Positions 50,101-63,595 of a stretch of DNA of 64,000 nt are shown here, one piece after another. Origin of the DNA: Mansonella perstans. Lineage: Eukaryota; Nematoda; Chromadorea; Rhabditida; Onchocercidae. Location of the stretch: the NCBI GenBank assembly GCA_037074765.1, contig JBAMDO010000017.1:124001-188000 (forward strand). The letters run 5' to 3'. The translations under genes and the position numbers were made by a program. How positions within the stretch are numbered: the stretch's first letter is position 1; each line of letters opens with the position of its first letter. The notes beneath the pieces were generated by a model. It saw nothing but the letters and a program-made list of their open reading frames with translations. It was not told the origin of the DNA and ran no database searches.

Positions 50101-53100
50101 GCGGCGGTGCATAACTCGGTAAAAACTTTTAAAATCATTTATCATTTCAATCCGGCAAACTCATTGAAAAGTAAGTGCATAGAAGGGAAAATATTTGTTT
50201 TGGATTTAAACAGTGCGGAATTAACACTGTTTAGGACTAATTCCTAATGGCTAGTCACAGAGAATAATATAAATAGTTCGCTAACTCTGCAGGCTGAGCA
50301 AATTTAGATAATTGCTTTGAAAGTGGTTCACGAAGCCAGACATTGCGATCATCCGAGGAACGCAGACAACTTTCACCTTGGGACATTCGTTTTCGAATAT
50401 CAGTCAACTCCGCAATGATCTGATCAGTATCCGATATAGGTTGCAGCGGTGGAATTATGGAGTCTCTGAATTTCAAAATGTGAAGGTTTTTTCGAATCAT
50501 TTTTGATAGAACCAAGCACGTTTCTCCAACCTAAACCCATTTACCTTTTGAAAATCAGTTTTAATTTAATTCGTTCCAATCCCAATTTCTTAAACTTACA
50601 ATTTACAATGTAAATTTCCGACTTCGGGCGGTATGTGGAAAAACCTGCCAACATTTTTAGAATTCACTGAATTTTCAACACCATTCTGGAGATGCGCACT
50701 TTCCTTATCATCAGTAACTGTATTTGTTCCAACTGCAACACATGGCTGCAGTTGCACTAGCATTGCATGAGCTGCATGATAAGGAGTACGTAATACCAGA
50801 AATACCGATGGCAATCCTGTAATAAAAATCCTGCAAAAACTACCGAGAGCTCTTCATTCTAATAAGAAGTAGCGAAAATATTGCGATACTAATAATGCAA
50901 GACAATTTCTGCAGCTTACAACCGCTACTGCTGAACGAGGCATGTCTATTTCCTGACTTAAAATAAGTTACGGGTGAATGTTAAAATTGAACTTCATGTG
51001 TTATATTAATAAATCAAGTTTAAACACCTTTAGAAATGGTGGATAATTCGGTTGCCTCATGAACTGAAAGCAGAGTTTGCTGTCGAATAAGAAAGTACTT
51101 GAATTTTGTGATATCAATCGCCTGATTGCCAAACTTATGCAACAACTTTTTTTCATCCATGATATCATCCTGACTGCCATGACCCTGCAAATACACTGAT
51201 AATGATACCTACAAAAAGCCGATTGCTTAGCTGACCATATAAGGATTAAATCGAAAATATGTTTCATTCTGATTTTTGAGCATTTGTGAAATCTTTTCTC
51301 TCTCTCTTTCATTCTCTCTCGTGTTCTCTCGGAATTTCGTGAAAAATGAGAAATATAAATTTAGTTAATGCATGATATAACAATCACCAAAGCTGAGAAT
51401 ATCATATACAACAAGTTTTCAGCAGCATCATCGACTCGCTTACTTGCAGCTTTCCGTTCCACAGTTGGCTAAAAAATAAGTGAAGCATTGTTAAAACTGG
51501 GCTTCAGGAATAAATATATTTTACATATATAAAATAAAATATAACATTTTTTACGAAAGTAAATCAACAAGTAAAATTCCCTGTATTTTTCCGCTTATGG
51601 GGGCATAAATTTTGATTTCCGATAAACCGTTTTTTAGAGCTAAAGAAACTTGGATAAATTCAAGTTTTCAATATTTTCATTCTTCTTGTAATTTGTCACA
51701 GAACCTGCTTTGTTAGATGAGCAGTTTTTAATTATATTCTCTCACAATTATTTTTTTTTATTCATCGGATGTAGCAGAAAAACAGCTACTTTCGTAGAAA
51801 CTAATGCAAAAAAAGAAGTTACAGCTGGACTTACAAGATTTTTCCCACCCGTTAAGCCAAGTTCGATGGTTTCAGCAACAGTTTTCAAACAAGATTCTGT
51901 CTCCAACAACAGTGGTGCTGCACATAACCAAGCAGATAATGAGAAATATGCTGCCACAACCTTTAAAGAAACAAATTTCATGCATAATGATTTTTTCATC
52001 CAAACATCTCAATAATAGATATTACAACTGCGATATCTCACATGATATATCACTCGAAAAGAAAGGATATACCTACCGAAGAATGTAAATCTTTAGAATG
52101 TAAAGGCGGAGGTTTCATTAGTTGCGTGTCAATAAACCGACAAAGCGAACCAACTACCAGAAAACCTATTGACAAATCACCTGAAATAGATCGATAATCA
52201 ATAATCCGCTAACTTATGAACTAGTTTTGAAGCATATTTTCCTTGAAAATATTCAAAAAATTCTATTCTTAAGCCTTGACTAATAAAAATATAGCATCTT
52301 ATGACTAAAAAATTCATAGGAACTATAACATGAGGTTTGCGAGGATACTGGAACGAACTTTCACGAAACAATACTGACTGATGCATAGCGGAAAGGGCAT
52401 TCAGAAAATCCAATGCTGCTAGACATACTGGTAATTCGGATGACCAATGAGTTTTACATAAATTATCGCATACTGCACTCACTATCGAATGTACTATTGA
52501 TGAGCAACATTCTAAAATTTCATACATCTGTTAATAGATGAAATTATAAGTCGATCTTTTTAACAAGAATTCCTAAAGAATGGAAAGTTTTAGCACTACC
52601 AAATTAGTTGCCAGATTTCTTTTCAAATTAATAAAAATATATACAAATGCATTTATTTCCAAATACTGCTGTATCGAAATACCTCCTTCATTTGTATATT
52701 TACAACTTAGCAATTAAGGTAATTAAACATGTCGAAAATAACTTACCCTCATCCGAGTATGATACATTTCGCGGTCCATTCTTTTCGAAATTTTTTTCCT
52801 CTTTCATATGCAAATCATATAAACAACTTTCCTCACATAATATTGTACACATAGCTAAAAATATACCTCAATGCTTTCTCTCTCTCAAGGTGAATGTTTC
52901 AAAAATCTTTTAATTATATTGTGCTAACGCATCACAATCCAACCAAGTATCCAATTCACTGATCCTAGCGATTACAATTCCTTTAGAAACCTAATGGTAA
53001 AAACATTGGTTCGGTCAATTATTTTATACCTGCCCCATCCAAAATTTTCATATCATACAAGCATCATATTATTAATGAAAAGAATTGAAAATTTAATTTC

Positions 53101-56100
53101 GCAAGAAAAAATGCCTAAACTAAAAAGAAAATAAAAAAATGTCATCTTATAATAAAATAAACAGTACTTAAAGTCAGGAAGAGATTCATGGGATCAACTT
53201 CATCACGAAGCGCAGTGACAAGGATACGATGCATCCGAGGCCGAATTTCGATGTATGTGAATGAGTTCGCCTCTATATTAGAATGCGAACTTGAGAGATC
53301 TGAAATGAAAATAGACTCGCCGTTATAATTAATACAGTGATAACAATGTAATAATGTAATAATAACAATTTTCGACGAATAGTAAGTAGTAATAATAATA
53401 ATCGTAACAATCATAATAATAATAAAAATAGTCACAGCAGAAAGATTAATTAATGATAATACTAGCGATGAGAATAATAATTGATAACAATAATCCATCT
53501 AAAATATTCAAGTGCAAATTACTATTCAATGATGGATTTATAGAAAAATGGAACTCAAAAACTAGTTAACTAAGCTTTTGGTCATGCTTTAAAATACCCA
53601 TTATAGTCAATCAAGCAATTATTTTACATTTCAGAATAAACTACTACTTTTTATAGAAAGATTCGAACAAATTTAAAGCAATTTAATGTTACAAAAAAAG
53701 ACTGAAACAAAAACGCTGAAATTTAAGAATTTTTAACTTTACTTCTATTAAGTCATTTGTCTTCAAACTTACTACTAATGAGCATATTTCCAAATGTTGT
53801 AGGCCAGCTGATGATAGATGACAAGGCATTCAAACAAGCACGACGCATTTGAACTTCACTTATAGAAGGATGAAGCCTAAAACAACTAGTGTTTTGTTTT
53901 TCGCACAATTGAGTGATTAAAATCTATAAAATTCAAAATATCTTTATTTTAATGTTCAGATAGTGATTTCAGATATTTATACTACTGATGATGTTCTTGA
54001 AATAAATAAGAAAATATAAATTGAACTGCTTTTTTCACACTATAATCAGAACTGCTCACGAAACTTCTTTTTTCAAGAAGCCGAAATCCATCCGAGATAA
54101 AAAAAAAATTGCATGATTTCGCTTATTTAAAATTTTAAGGATAACCTCAACTTCAAAGACTCCGTGTAAATGATTTCGAGTGCTTGAACGAATTGTGGGA
54201 GAAGTATTTCAACACTTTTTAAAGCCAGACGAAAAATACCACCGCCAAAATAAATAAGAGCACAAAGCATTAACCGATCTTTCTGAAAAGTAAGAATGGT
54301 AAATACAATTGTTATTTAAATTTCTTGAAAATTAAAAAAAAAAGTTTATGGCACAGACAAATTCGCAGTTAGACACTGAACAACTTTACAAGCCAGGAAA
54401 ACATTTTACGCATCAAAACATTTCTATTTTATTCAAAGAAATACTTGTGATAGTTCAGAGTAACCAACTTCAACAGTTACAAATCCTACCAACACTTTTA
54501 CGTTTACTTATATATTATAGGCTAACAAACTGAAGTTGCTAAGATAATACCTCCAGCAATGCCTCGTAAACAACTTTGTAGAACTGCGCCAGCTGAGAAT
54601 CCGTTATGGTTTCTTTACTTTTCTTGGAACACATAATGCGACAAAGGGCTCCTATAGCAACAGCTCGGCCTGCTGAAATTCCATCTACTTCGGGCCATTC
54701 AACTGAGCACGATAAGCCAGAATTAGCATCGCCAGATGATGACACCGAGTAGGCTGAAATAACAAGTAGTACAGTTTCGCAAAATACCTATTGTATATGT
54801 CCATTATTCAGTGAAACTATAAACTACAGCGTACAACCAAGATGTCAAAAGATATTCCTTTACTCTCATAGAATTTTAAAATAATTAGTGCAAAAAATGC
54901 TACGGTTCGTGACAGAAAGATATGACCTTTTGAAAGGAAAAAGAATTTCAGAATCTTTCTTTTATTTGACACAACAAAAAGATCTCCCAACTTTATCCTA
55001 TCAAATTTTAAAACCGAGTACCAAACGATCGTCGAGAAACTGCCGACTCACTCAGTGATGTAACGACACCAGACGTACCTCCACCACTAATTTCAGTACC
55101 ACTTGTATTTGCCATTCTTTCAACCAAATATGGCGTCTCTTCCGCACCTGCAGAACTCATCGAGCGTTGATTGATTGCATCTGCAATGGTTGAAAAATAT
55201 TCGGAAAGTTAAAACAAAAGAAATATAACTTTATTAGCATCCTGATCATTCTCATGTCTAAAACAGTAATTTCATTAATGACGCAGAAATATTTATAGAT
55301 TTTAGAAAGAGATCTAGAAATTACAGAAAATGATCAAATTCATTCAATCAAATTAACGATTGTCATTTCATTGAAAGATAAATACCGAAGTTAGAACTAG
55401 CAAGAACATTTGAAAGCATCAAAAATTACAAAAATAGAAAATGAATAAACACAACAAGTCTTTGACAAGTAGTCGCAGATATACCATGCACAAGTTACAG
55501 AAATGCATATGCACCTATATCATTGTAATAATCCTCCATATCTCTCATAAATCCAATGTTTACGCCAAATTTCTGTCGATCATCGGATTTACAACAGACA
55601 AATTTACTTATACATATTCATGACATAGTTCCGAGTATCATACTCTTGTGAAAATCAAACAGTAAGAAATCTCCAAATAATTAAAAATTTAAAGTAAACA
55701 TTTAAAATTATTTGCAATTCCAAATGAGAAGAAAGCGATGTGTACCTTCATAACGGATATGCAAATCTTGAAAGTTCAACTTTTACCCAATTAGGAATGG
55801 CTGAAAACTTTCCCATTAGTGGAACAAATGATATTAATTGGTGTCGAATTAACTAAATTTAATAGCTAATAGACTATTTAATTAAAAAAAAATTAGCAAC
55901 TCAATCATTTTCACTTATGTCTGAAATACAACAAACATTTTTTTGTTATTTACAGCATGCAATATTAAACACATATAGTACAGTTAAAATTTTTGAAAAG
56001 CAAGAAGGATTCGAAAATTACAAAAAGTGATCAAATTTAGTCAAATTACCACTCGAAAATTATAAAAATAAGAAGTGAATAAAGACAATAAATGTTTGAA

Positions 56101-59100
56101 ATCAGCCACAAATCCTATCACAATGTTTTTAAGACAGGATAAAGAGTGAATCTAAATTCCAGTAATTTTTGTCCTAAAAGTTTTGAACCACGAAATTTTC
56201 TAGCAGAAATTATAATTATGCCATCCATCCGTGTAATTTTCTCTCATTAAAAAGCAAAACGATGAGATGATGTCAAGATAATCTTTTAGAAATTGAAAAT
56301 AATTTTATGATGATTTCTTTGCATAATTATTTTCGTAAAAATATTTGATATTCTTCAAATTTGAAGTTTGACGAAAACAGCGAGCTACTATTTCTTAAAA
56401 TTTAAGCAGCAATAATAAAACAGCCAATAAATAAGCAAATTTTGAGAAAAGAGTAAAAAGCTTCTTTCCTTTATCATTTACTTAGCTATGAAATCTCAAA
56501 ATTAAAACACACCGTCGAATCAATCTCTGGCATATGAAATTCTTTCTCTGATTAGTGTAAATATAATTAACATTACTAATAAACAATAAAACAAAAATAA
56601 TTAAAACATTCTATCTTTATAACCTAATAAAACATTCTATCAGTTAGATCTTGAAAAAGCAAAAGAAACTTTTACTCATGAAATGAGTTAAATCTATTGA
56701 TTTGACAAATATGGCAACATATAATTGATCTAAATTGTTGGAAATCTAAAATAACATCGAACGTAACTTTTAAATATGAATTTATCGAATTAGTTTGTCC
56801 AATATATCTGCACCAAATCAACAAAACATAACAAGATCTGCTGCTGCTATTGCTGTTAGTTCACCTGCTACTGATTCGAAAGAAGGACTCCATGCTTTAT
56901 ATCCAAAGCACAAAATTAGTGTCAAAATCAATTATGAGAATGAAGCAGTAATTGCATAAAAATATCATATATCCTCTGGGAATCAATTAATCTCTCTTAG
57001 ATTCATTATCCATTCAACAGAGCAAAAAAAAAGGTAACATATTTACTAAACTTTCGTACCTTGTTTACCTCTACCTTCTTGAAGTTTCATCGATCAAATT
57101 AAATATGCAATAGCAAGGAAAAAAAAACAAGTTCTATTCAATGATTCTAAAGGAATCAATGAATATCTCATAAATAATACTACTTTAGGACATTCCTATC
57201 GTTATCAACATACTACATGAGGATACTTTAGTCCTATTTCCTAAATTCCTTTAAATTTCATCTTAACAATCATTATGAGATCTGAAACTTACAAGTAATT
57301 GTTAGAAAAGAAATTATGAATTATTCTTTTTGAAACAATACTTTCACATTCATGATTTTCCTCCTAATAACAAATCTTAATGCTAAGAACGAATAAAGTA
57401 ACTACAAAATTTATGTTTGAAATATCTTTTTTTAATTGCTCGGTGAAAGGTAAAGAATAAAAAAAAATGTTTGTAAACCAAAAGTTAAAAGCTAAACACA
57501 AAAAAGTTAAAAAGTCAAATTTATATTATTAATTAGAATTTTAGTGTGGCGACAACAGAAAACACTTCCATTACATGCCGTTGCTATAGGAGATCGTACT
57601 GTGAACATTCAGTCAAAGAATTTTACTTACTTCCACGCTTTTACTTATTCCACATTTTACTTATTCCACAATTTTATTTATTTCAAAAAAAAAATTTTTT
57701 GAAAATAAAAAAACGAATTTTGTTATTTTTAAGTTGAAATACTTTTTAGTATTAAATACTAATTTTTTTAGTATTTAATAATATTTAATTTTTATAGCAA
57801 TATAAAAATGTTTTTTTTTTCTGAGTTTAATATTGGAAATTAACATAATCCAAGACGTTTTCGTCCAAGAAATTGTTATTTTTAAGTTGAAATACTTTTT
57901 AAACTGAAATAAGTAATTCAAGTTCCAAACTCCTCTTCGTTTCATAGTTTATAGATTGACAGGTGAATGTATGCTAGCGAAAATAAAAAATGATTGTGAA
58001 GTGCATAAAATAAAGATAGAAAAGAAATATGGAACAATAATAGAACATAAATAAAATTGCCCGACTCTCATGATTTAGCTAGCTATTCCATAATAACTTC
58101 ACCTACACCGATTTTCCTTCATCTGGCAAGAAATTTTGCTTATATAAAAATAATTCAGGATTACCATCGACTAATAAAAAATAACAATGTCGAAAACGAA
58201 GCGAATTACAAACATTTACTGAGAAATAATTTGCGACTAGGTACAGTAGAAGCAAGATACTAATAAATATACTCCTTCTTCTTCAATAAAATATTTCTTT
58301 TCATCAGAAATCATCAGTTGGAGATATGAAATCAGAAATCGTAATTTTTTAAACCATCGCTAAATTTAGGAAAAAATGTCAAAAATAACATATGCAGCAT
58401 ATATGTGCTAAAAACTTGAATTTTCTCTATCTGCTGCTTTTCAAATAATATGGTTGATCGTTAAAGTAAACAAAAAATTGAAATTTAAAAAAGCAAAAAA
58501 TTGATAAAAAACGTCATTCTCGTAATCATACCCTTATATTGTTACGGTAATACATATCAAAAATAGCAAAAGTAAATGAGGAGCAATAAACTAATATTCC
58601 CAATATCAAAATGATACAAGAGAAGTTGCTGGAGTTACTAAATATTTTTTAAAGACAGCTTTTATTTTTCTCTAAGCTTTTGTAGAAGCTTACGAACATA
58701 GCTTCATGAAAAGCAGCAATCAGAATACAAAAGGAAAGCAAAGCAGATAGAAAAGTAAGGAAGATGCGAGCTCATACACACGTCAAAAACAGGTACATAG
58801 ATTCAAAAGTAAAAGAAGTCAGAAAAAACGAATCAAAAGCAGTTCAGAAGTAAAAGAAGTCAGAAAAAACGAATCAAAAGCATTTCAGAAGTAAAAGAAG
58901 TCAGAAAAAACGAATCAAAAGCATTTTAAAATATACAGCGCACATAAGCAATGGTATACATAGCCTGAGCAAACAAAAAGCATCACAACAGAAGATGCGG
59001 TGCAGTATCTGCAAGTGAACATTGTATTTTGATCACATGGTAATAAGCATTAGCACTGCATGAGGATTATATGGTGAAAAAGCTGACAGTTCGAAATCGT

Positions 59101-62100
59101 CAATCAATGAGCTAATAATCAAGGAATTTTGATGGTATTTTATTATATCTTTTCAAATACTTTCCTTTCTCATAATAATGATAACAACAGACTACGTCAC
59201 TTTGAAAAAGATGGCCCGAATCAAAAATATTTTTTAAGATCTATTAAATATAAAGGACCATCAGCCAATGGCAATCATTAGAATGTTGCCAGCATCACTG
59301 CAAACTAGAGAGTAAAATAATCAAACAGATGACAAATCTCCTTCTTTAAAGAAACTCTAACGAAGTTTAAAGAAATGATGGGATCAATACGCAAAAACTA
59401 AAATTTTAAACTAAAATGAAAAACTAAAATTTTAGGATTGATTTGAAATAAAGTCAAACCTACCACCTGATGGAGATCGAAGAGGTCTCACGAGCGAAGA
59501 CTGCACAAGCCAATCCATGAACATATTCAACATTCGTGTCATTTTTGGTTGACGTTCACCATAGTATGGCTTGTAAACCCTGTTATCTAAACTGGTAGAA
59601 GCTAACAATTGTCATATTACCTGACTTCCATCAAATTTAAAAAAGCGAGCATATCTTCTAAGAATCAGCATTTTTTATTTCTTTTAAAAAGAAGTTCCAC
59701 CAGTTATAGAGTGGATAGAGAAAAATTTTGTTATGAGTATTGCAAAACAAACTAAAAGAATTTTAGAATATAATAAAGTGAAATTACTTTCCAAATAATG
59801 CCAAATAAACTGAGCTGAATTAGGTTTCGGAACTTCAAAAGACATCTCCTCAACAAAACTCGCAGCAGATGAAGGAACGGGTATACTCGCAGCTAGTGAG
59901 CGTTCTGAAAGAAATTGAAGTCATAAACTGTCATCACTATAATGCAACTTTACAATTAAAATAATATACTGCAAAGCTTAACTGATAAGAAAAATTGCGA
60001 ACAGAATTTCAGCAAGTTCACATATCACTTTATTATTTCATTTTGCAATGGTATCTTCATGTACGTGTCTGAATCTAAGTCAAGAATTTCCTTGCCTCAT
60101 TTTGAAGTCAGTTAGTCATTTCATGATCTGTTGAAACAATATAGATTCTCTAACTAATTCAAAACAATTGTTTAAGTTATAATATTTTCCCATAGCTAAG
60201 GAAAATTTCATGTTACACGAAAATTAACCCACCAGAAGTAGCCCGACTTTTTGGAACACTGGGAATGCTAAGAGTATTTTTGAAAGCACCACCATTTCCT
60301 CCGCTCATTACCGTAGCTGAATGAGCTGCTGTCAATGTTGCCTTACCTCCAGAACCTGCAGAGTTACTCGAACATCGTGGAAGTGTCTAAAACTTGCTGA
60401 CATCATCAAGAATAAAGTATTCAAATACATGCCAAAATAAAGCAAAATGAATTTATGTAGAAGGCTTAATTTATAGCGGATTTGGAAACATAAAACTTGA
60501 AAGTGAAAGCTACTCTAATAGAGTAAAAAACAAAAAGAAAAACAGAGCTGAATGCCAGTTATTTTACTTAATTACCTGTTGATGTCTTAACCAATCTTCA
60601 TATAGAGACCGATTCAAATCAGACCAAAGTCGCATTAATTCATCGGATTCGCGAAAATCTATAGCTACACGACTATCTCCTAAAAAAAAAAAAAAAAGAA
60701 CAGCGCAATTATAATCGTACCAAAATTTCGAAAAACCTTAAATCCGTCACAAAAAGGACTTCAAAAATAGTTCCACCAATTCTTGAGTGAAACAGCAAGT
60801 GAATTATCTTAATTTTGTCATTACCACTTTTGAATTATGATTAGAAGCTCGTGTTCATTTCAGACAATACTAAATCATATTTTAAAATTAACTAATTAGC
60901 TAACCATAAAATACATCGACCAACTTCATTACAGTAGCAGATGTCATGAAAAAACACCGTTTTAAGCTGCTAACAGTGAACTCAGTGAGCTCTTCATCGA
61001 ACTTCTCAACCAATGGATTTCCACCATTGCTCATTGCAACACCTTTAAAATTAAACAAGTTAAAATTAATTATTCATGTTTCTGCAAAAACCTTTCATTT
61101 TAGGAAACTTATAGGAATAAATTCAAAAAATTTATCAAACGGGAGAAGAAGTCGTTTAATTTATTTCATTCTCACTACCTTTATCATTTTTAAATGATCC
61201 AAACATTGATTCTTGGGCGAAATTAGTTTAGTACTTCCTATCACAATTAGTTCACCACTCAATTAACAATACAATACAATTTACTTTTAACAAGTCTTCG
61301 TAAATGAAAAAAAAAAGGAAAAAAAAAAACGTAAATGAAAATTAAATAGCGAAAGTGGTAAATTATGTGATATCTGAAGATCCAGAATACTAATCCACCA
61401 TCATTAATATACAATAATTTGATGAAAAAAGTTGGGATTAATTACGAAAGTTGTACATATGAGAATTTTGCTTACCAGTCATCATCATAGCACTGAGGAC
61501 ATTTAATGGTAGAGCTCCGGAACTACGAGGCTCAAACGAAATTATTGATGCTGGATTACCAATCATATGCATCAATTGGAACCAACAAATATGCAACACC
61601 GGTAAAACATTACCATTTTCCGCAGTTTTCCTACTATTAGCCGCAAACAATTTTACTTGTTCATCCGCTAAAAATTTAATCATTTATTAGCGGTTGAATT
61701 CGAATTAAATTTTGAAATGTTATAACTATTTATAGCTGTAAATTTCTATTCTAACCTGCTAAATTAAAATAAGAAAGCTAGCAAACATTAATGATACTTA
61801 TGATAGAAGTTGTAAATAAAATAAACCGAAATGAAGCTGCTAGCAAATAATCCAGCTTTCGAACTATTCAGAGCTCAATAAAATTAAGTAAAAACTAACT
61901 TATGGTGATTGGACAGTAATCTTCACCATATATCTCCTGAACAATAATTACAGATAATGAAACAACCTTTCTTGCCCAATTCTCGATGAAGCTCACCTAA
62001 AACCTTCTCATTATATAACTTTATTGAATAAGTTTTTCAACGAAATCTTTTTACTAAATAAAGAGCACAAAAATAAATGGCAGCTCTCTTAGTGTCCCTT

Positions 62101-63595
62101 TATAAACAAGCAAATAATAAACTAACTTGATGTCGCCAACGTTTGCTCAGGAAAGAAAACGTTTTCCAGTATGCCGGTGAAGGTATTTGCTCAAGACGAG
62201 CAGCACACAAAAATACATCCAGAAGTGTTTTTGTGACTTTAGCAGCCATTAGAGATGTAACATCATCTGTATATATTGAAAAACTATCAAACCTTTAAAT
62301 GATAAGAGGAAGTCCATTCAAAAAAGACGCTTATTTAAACCTGATTTTATTATGACTTGAATATTATGTATTAACTGTAAATTTGAATGACATTTAATGA
62401 GTATAATATCTGCTATTTATTATAATGAAACCATAGTGTAGTATTTCATAAATATTATTTAAGCAGAGTTCAATTATAAATAACCAACCCGCACAAGTTT
62501 GTCCTGAAAGTAATAAATCAGCAGCATTGAGTAAAAACTTTAAAACTGCTGGCCAGATTATATCTTTGCATTTTCCATCATAATTCAGTAAACATTGTGC
62601 GACAGTTCGAAGAACATTGTCAATTTCGTGTGCCTGTTGCGTAGTAGCCACCGCTGTTCCTGTTTCGCTATTCTTCCGAACGAACAGTGTTCGTAATGAA
62701 TCCAAGAGAATGCTTCAATGATATGTTTTAATTGAAGTAACAAAACGAAAAAATTAAACAATTAATAAATTTCCAATAAAAAAGTAAATGAATAAAACAT
62801 AGAGCAAAGAAATCATTATCTAGTTCAGGGAAGCTCGTAGGTTATTTATACAATTATTATGATATAAAATGTCAGATTTTCGCTATTATATACAAAAGCC
62901 TAGTACCTCCAAACATCGCACTCTTTCAAATACTCTAATGAACATCATTATAAGATTAAAAACAATTCGAAACTTAGACAATCTGATGAGTTTTCTGTTA
63001 GAGATTTATCTGTAATACTCAGTGGTAATGAAGAATTGAACAGGAAATTATTCATAAAAGATTCCCTGATCACTTACGAAAAAAGGAGAAATAAAAGAAA
63101 AAAGAAACAGTTTCTGCTGTTGTGCTTTATAGGTAATTTAAGAAAACGTGTTTATTATGTGTATAAAAAAACTAGTTCATGAGTTGCCACTAATCCATAA
63201 AAAAGCAAATTTTTTTAATTTTTTATCATTTATTTTATACAAATAATAAACACTATTTTTGAACAATGTTATTTGAAAAATGTTACATATTACCTTAAAT
63301 TATCCATAAAGTATAGCAACAGCAACTTGTAATTAATGAACGGAACTAAAGACTCTCTTTCACCAAACGAGAGCAATGAAAAAACACAGATAGTCTTTAG
63401 CGAAGGTAAAAAAAGTCTTGAAGATGCAACAAACTGTATATAATTCCCAGGATCGCGCTTCATCGGATCAGGAAGATGCGCTGTTATACCTTTTGATAGT
63501 GCGTTCAGCCACGTACAGTAAGCACGAACTGCAACACAAAGTGCTTCGTGTTCTTTGTCTGTAGAATGAGATAACGTCAGAGCATAAGATATTAC
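47131..63595 (-). CDS. RALGAPB: RalGAP beta subunit, partial (5' end beyond the window), 32 exons
   Basis: RalGAP-beta is the regulatory partner of RalGAP-alpha in the complex that switches off the small GTPase Ral. Exon limits: 63435-63595, 62489-62712, 62127-62266, 61900-61996, 61476-61667, 60905-61042, 60576-60679, 60233-60386, 59788-59904, 59464-59601, 55079-55180, 54551-54753, 54146-54282, 53773-53876, 53168-53299, 52747-52854, 52359-52511, 52077-52180, 51835-51960, 51388-51468, 51028-51184, 50600-50816, 50286-50465, 49946-50050, 49628-49751, 49108-49231, 48577-48819, 48176-48328, 47905-48006, 47666-47801, 47474-47590, 47131-47239. Every junction is phase-consistent, giving about 1,493 residues, with roughly the first 60 missing. 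Collinear family landmarks: SYALTLSHSTD, NYIHILLDSLRTLFVRK, PAYWKTF, ISAGRAVAIGALCRIMCSKK, PPPLHSKDLHSS, HPHWTGDW, WWTDPHIEIAF, VIFLERIEDMHYFPYEE, PLIDGCLVSSSALP. The C-terminal Rap/Ran-GAP-like domain starts near 49.2 kb. Confidence 0.94.
47297..47364 (-). other. Candidate alternative 68-nt exon near the RALGAPB 3' end
   Basis: Between the last two modelled exons, TTATTTTAG at 47365-47373 precedes an open 68-nt stretch (YVELISYFYPVANKILGKKD) with a GTGCAA donor at 47296. It is protein-like, but its length breaks the phase to the final exon. It may therefore mark an alternative C-terminus or be intronic chance. Confidence 0.3.
57718..57906. repeat. 28-bp direct repeat flanking an AT-rich palindrome
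   Basis: TTGTTATTTTTAAGTTGAAA followed by TACTTTTTA occurs near 57719 and again near 57876. Between them lies an AT-rich inverted sequence (TAGTATTAAATACTA). It may be a decayed element or local duplication inside the RALGAPB intron. Confidence 0.6.
58807..58925. repeat. Minisatellite, 41-bp unit, 3 copies
   Basis: Units start at 58807, 58848 and 58889, each beginning AAGTAAAAGAAGTCAGAAAA and containing CGAATCAAAAGCA. One base differs (AGCAGTTCAG versus AGCATTTCAG), and the third unit ends in ATTTTAA. Intronic in RALGAPB. Confidence 0.92.

Larger units (their letters stand above)
55181..59463 (-). other. 4.3-kb intron of RALGAPB
   Basis: Much the longest of the 31 RALGAPB introns seen; most are 100-400 bp. 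The plus strand is A-rich. It contains a 3-copy 41-bp repeat (58807-58925) and a repeated 28-bp segment near 57720 and 57877 beside an AT-rich palindrome. Open frames at 55441-55623, 57546-57737 and 58057-58263 (+) have no family or splice support. Nothing else was recognised. Confidence 0.65.

Noticed and set aside
51710..52088. Two long plus-strand frames opposite RALGAPB exons
   Set aside because: They are antisense shadows of exons 18 and 19 of RALGAPB, which are supported by phase and family similarity on the minus strand.
52905..52993. Open stretch after TTAG on the minus strand (VSKGIVIARISELDTWLD) considered as a RALGAPB exon
   Set aside because: The flanking exons (53168-53299 and 52747-52854) join directly in phase and match the family across the junction, so inserting this stretch is not needed and no good donor follows it.
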